The position numbers were made by a program, and so were the translations under genes. DNA of 7,894 bases from Acidobacteriota bacterium. Its GTDB lineage: Bacteria > Acidobacteriota > Terriglobia > UBA7540. A model generated the notes under the pieces. The model searched no databases and had not been told where the DNA came from. It saw nothing but the letters and a program-made list of their open reading frames with translations. Location: assembly GCA_021828225.1 (NCBI GenBank), contig JAKASH010000117.1, positions 1 through 7,894 of the forward strand, read 5' to 3'. Positions 6,721-7,894 of this stretch are shown here, one piece after another. Every line of letters starts with the position of its first letter. Positions within the stretch are counted from its first letter, which is position 1.

Positions 6721-7894
6721 TCAGTTTTGCCGAATCTTCTGGATCGCCTGCGACAGTTCTTCGAGCGTGTAGGGCTTTTCCAGGAACTGGGCGCTGCCTG
6801 CCTCCCCGAGTTCGCGTTTCACGCGTCCGGAGTTATATCCGGAAGAAAGCACAACTCTCACTTCGGGATTGATGTTCCGCAACAGGGCATAAGCGTCCAG
6901 TCCGCTCATCTCCGGCATGATCATATCGAGCAAAACACAATCGATTTCCTGCCACTGGCGTGAATAGATCTCGCAGGCCTGGCTTCCATTCGCTGCGGGG
7001 ACCACGTTATAACCAAGCCGGGCCAGTCCCTTTTCGAGGAATTCAAGAACTCTCGGCTCGTCGTCCACCACAAGGACGGTGCCCCGCCCGGAAATCATCT
7101 GCTTCGGTTCTGAGCTGGCAGCGCGCGGGCGTTCGGTGAAAACGGCTGGCAGATAGAGCGCAAATTCGCTTCCCTCACCGGGCCTGCTGCTGACGGCAAC
7201 GAACCCTCCTTCCGCCTTGACAACCCGATCGACCATGGCAAGTCCCAGGCCGGAGCCCTGGCCGGGCTGTTTGGTGGTGAAGAGAGGAACGAAGATTTGT
7301 TCCATGATCTCCGCCGTCATTCCAGTGCCGGTGTCGCGAACGGCGATTCGCACATATCGGCCGGGCGTGTTCGCGGGAGGGAGCTGCCGGTCCTTCCGGC
7401 TGAGCGTCTGCAAAGTTGCCTCGATGGCCAGCGTGCCACCCTGGGGCATGGCGTCGCGGGCGTTAAGGCAGAGATTCAGGATTGCCTGTTCAAGGCGGTT
7501 GCGGAAGCCTTTGATGCAAGGCAGTTGCGGGTCGATCCGGCGATCGATCCGGATCTTACGATCGAAGGTTCGGGTAATGATTGTCAGGATCGCACCGATG
7601 AGTTCACCTGCGTCGATGGTTTTCCTGTCGGCCTCGTCGGTCCTTGAAACGTCGAGAAGCTGCCGGGCCAGGCAGGCGGCGTTCCTGGCAGACTCTTCGA
7701 TGATCTTGAGGGGTTCGTGCAGGGGATCAGCGGGCGCCAGGCGGACGCGCGCCAGAGAAGCAAAGCCAAGGATGACTTCCAGCGCGTTGTTGAAATCGTG
7801 CGCGACCCCGCCGGCCAGCATGCCCAGGGTCTGAAGTGCCTGTGCGCGATAGAGTTCGCTTTCAAAGCGGTTGCGCTCTTCCGCCTCTTTTCGG
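6721..7894 (-). CDS. Histidine kinase with C-terminal receiver (5' end outside window)
   Basis: The frame is open from the right edge to a TGA at 6721, giving 390 visible residues; the N-terminus and any sensor domain lie outside. Window-based numbering starts with the codon at 7893. The first 24 residues are a charged helix (RKEAEERNRFESELYRAQAL) typical of the linker after a PAS or GAF domain. Then come MLAGGVAHDFNN with the phospho-accepting H32; the ATPase with N-box LNLCLNARDAM (N140, N144), VRDTGTGM (185-192) and GSGLGLA (213-219); and a receiver (about 271-390) with VVDDEP, D323 in LLDMIMPEMSG, the family-typical VLSSGYN and K373. This HDFNN kinase plus receiver layout is common among soluble hybrid kinases. 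The ATG at 7821 is internal, because it lies within the conserved H-box motif. The gene lies 28 nt upstream of the cysteine-tailed regulator, which it could phosphorylate. Its own receiver may act as a phosphate sink or as a relay step. Confidence 0.9.
   Translation of the reverse strand, partial: RKEAEERNRFESELYRAQALQTLGMLAGGVAHDFNNALEVILGFASLARVRLAPADPLHEPLKIIEESARNAACLARQLLDVSRTDEADRKTIDAGELIGAILTIITRTFDRKIRIDRRIDPQLPCIKGFRNRLEQAILNLCLNARDAMPQGGTLAIEATLQTLSRKDRQLPPANTPGRYVRIAVRDTGTGMTAEIMEQIFVPLFTTKQPGQGSGLGLAMVDRVVKAEGGFVAVSSRPGEGSEFALYLPAVFTERPRAASSEPKQMISGRGTVLVVDDEPRVLEFLEKGLARLGYNVVPAANGSQACEIYSRQWQEIDCVLLDMIMPEMSGLDAYALLRNINPEVRVVLSSGYNSGRVKRELGEAGSAQFLEKPYTLEELSQAIQKIRQN

Overview
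All supported genes in this window lie on the minus strand, so transcription runs from right to left. No RNA gene, mobile element or CRISPR array was seen. The base composition is moderately GC-rich by eye. Domain types and gene style suggest a free-living Gram-negative-type bacterium rich in two-component signalling. The Acidobacteriota or Deltaproteobacteria in the broad sense would fit, but this is a guess from style and not a placement.

In transcription order, the right three quarters of the window (7894 down to 2379) is a compact signalling operon. (1) A histidine kinase with a C-terminal receiver, cut by the right edge. (2) A response regulator whose receiver leads into a coiled coil and a small four-cysteine tail instead of a DNA-binding domain. 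(3) A large membrane-anchored hybrid kinase with two transmembrane segments, PAS, kinase core, two receivers and an HPt domain. (4) A receiver-GGDEF protein whose catalytic signature has decayed to GGGQF, while the RxxD inhibitory-site motif is kept at the correct distance. The gaps are 28 nt, then 22 nt, then a 4-nt stop/start overlap, so the four are probably co-transcribed. Together they carry two kinase cores, five receiver domains and one HPt, which is enough for a branched multistep phosphorelay. No DNA-binding output domain is present. The outputs look like protein-protein or zinc-type contacts and possibly c-di-GMP sensing.

A 143-bp non-coding gap (2236-2378) follows. It holds two back-to-back short hairpins and a good sigma-70-like promoter whose predicted start nearly coincides with the first ATG of the next gene. 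That gene (2235 to the left edge) is glnD, the PII uridylyltransferase/uridylyl-removing enzyme, with nucleotidyltransferase, HD and first ACT domains visible and the C-terminus outside the window. It appears to be a separate transcription unit from the signalling operon.

The most interesting points are the degenerate GGDEF with its retained I-site, the cysteine-tailed response regulator, and the close similarity of the receivers of these two regulators, which suggests duplication followed by exchange of the output domain.
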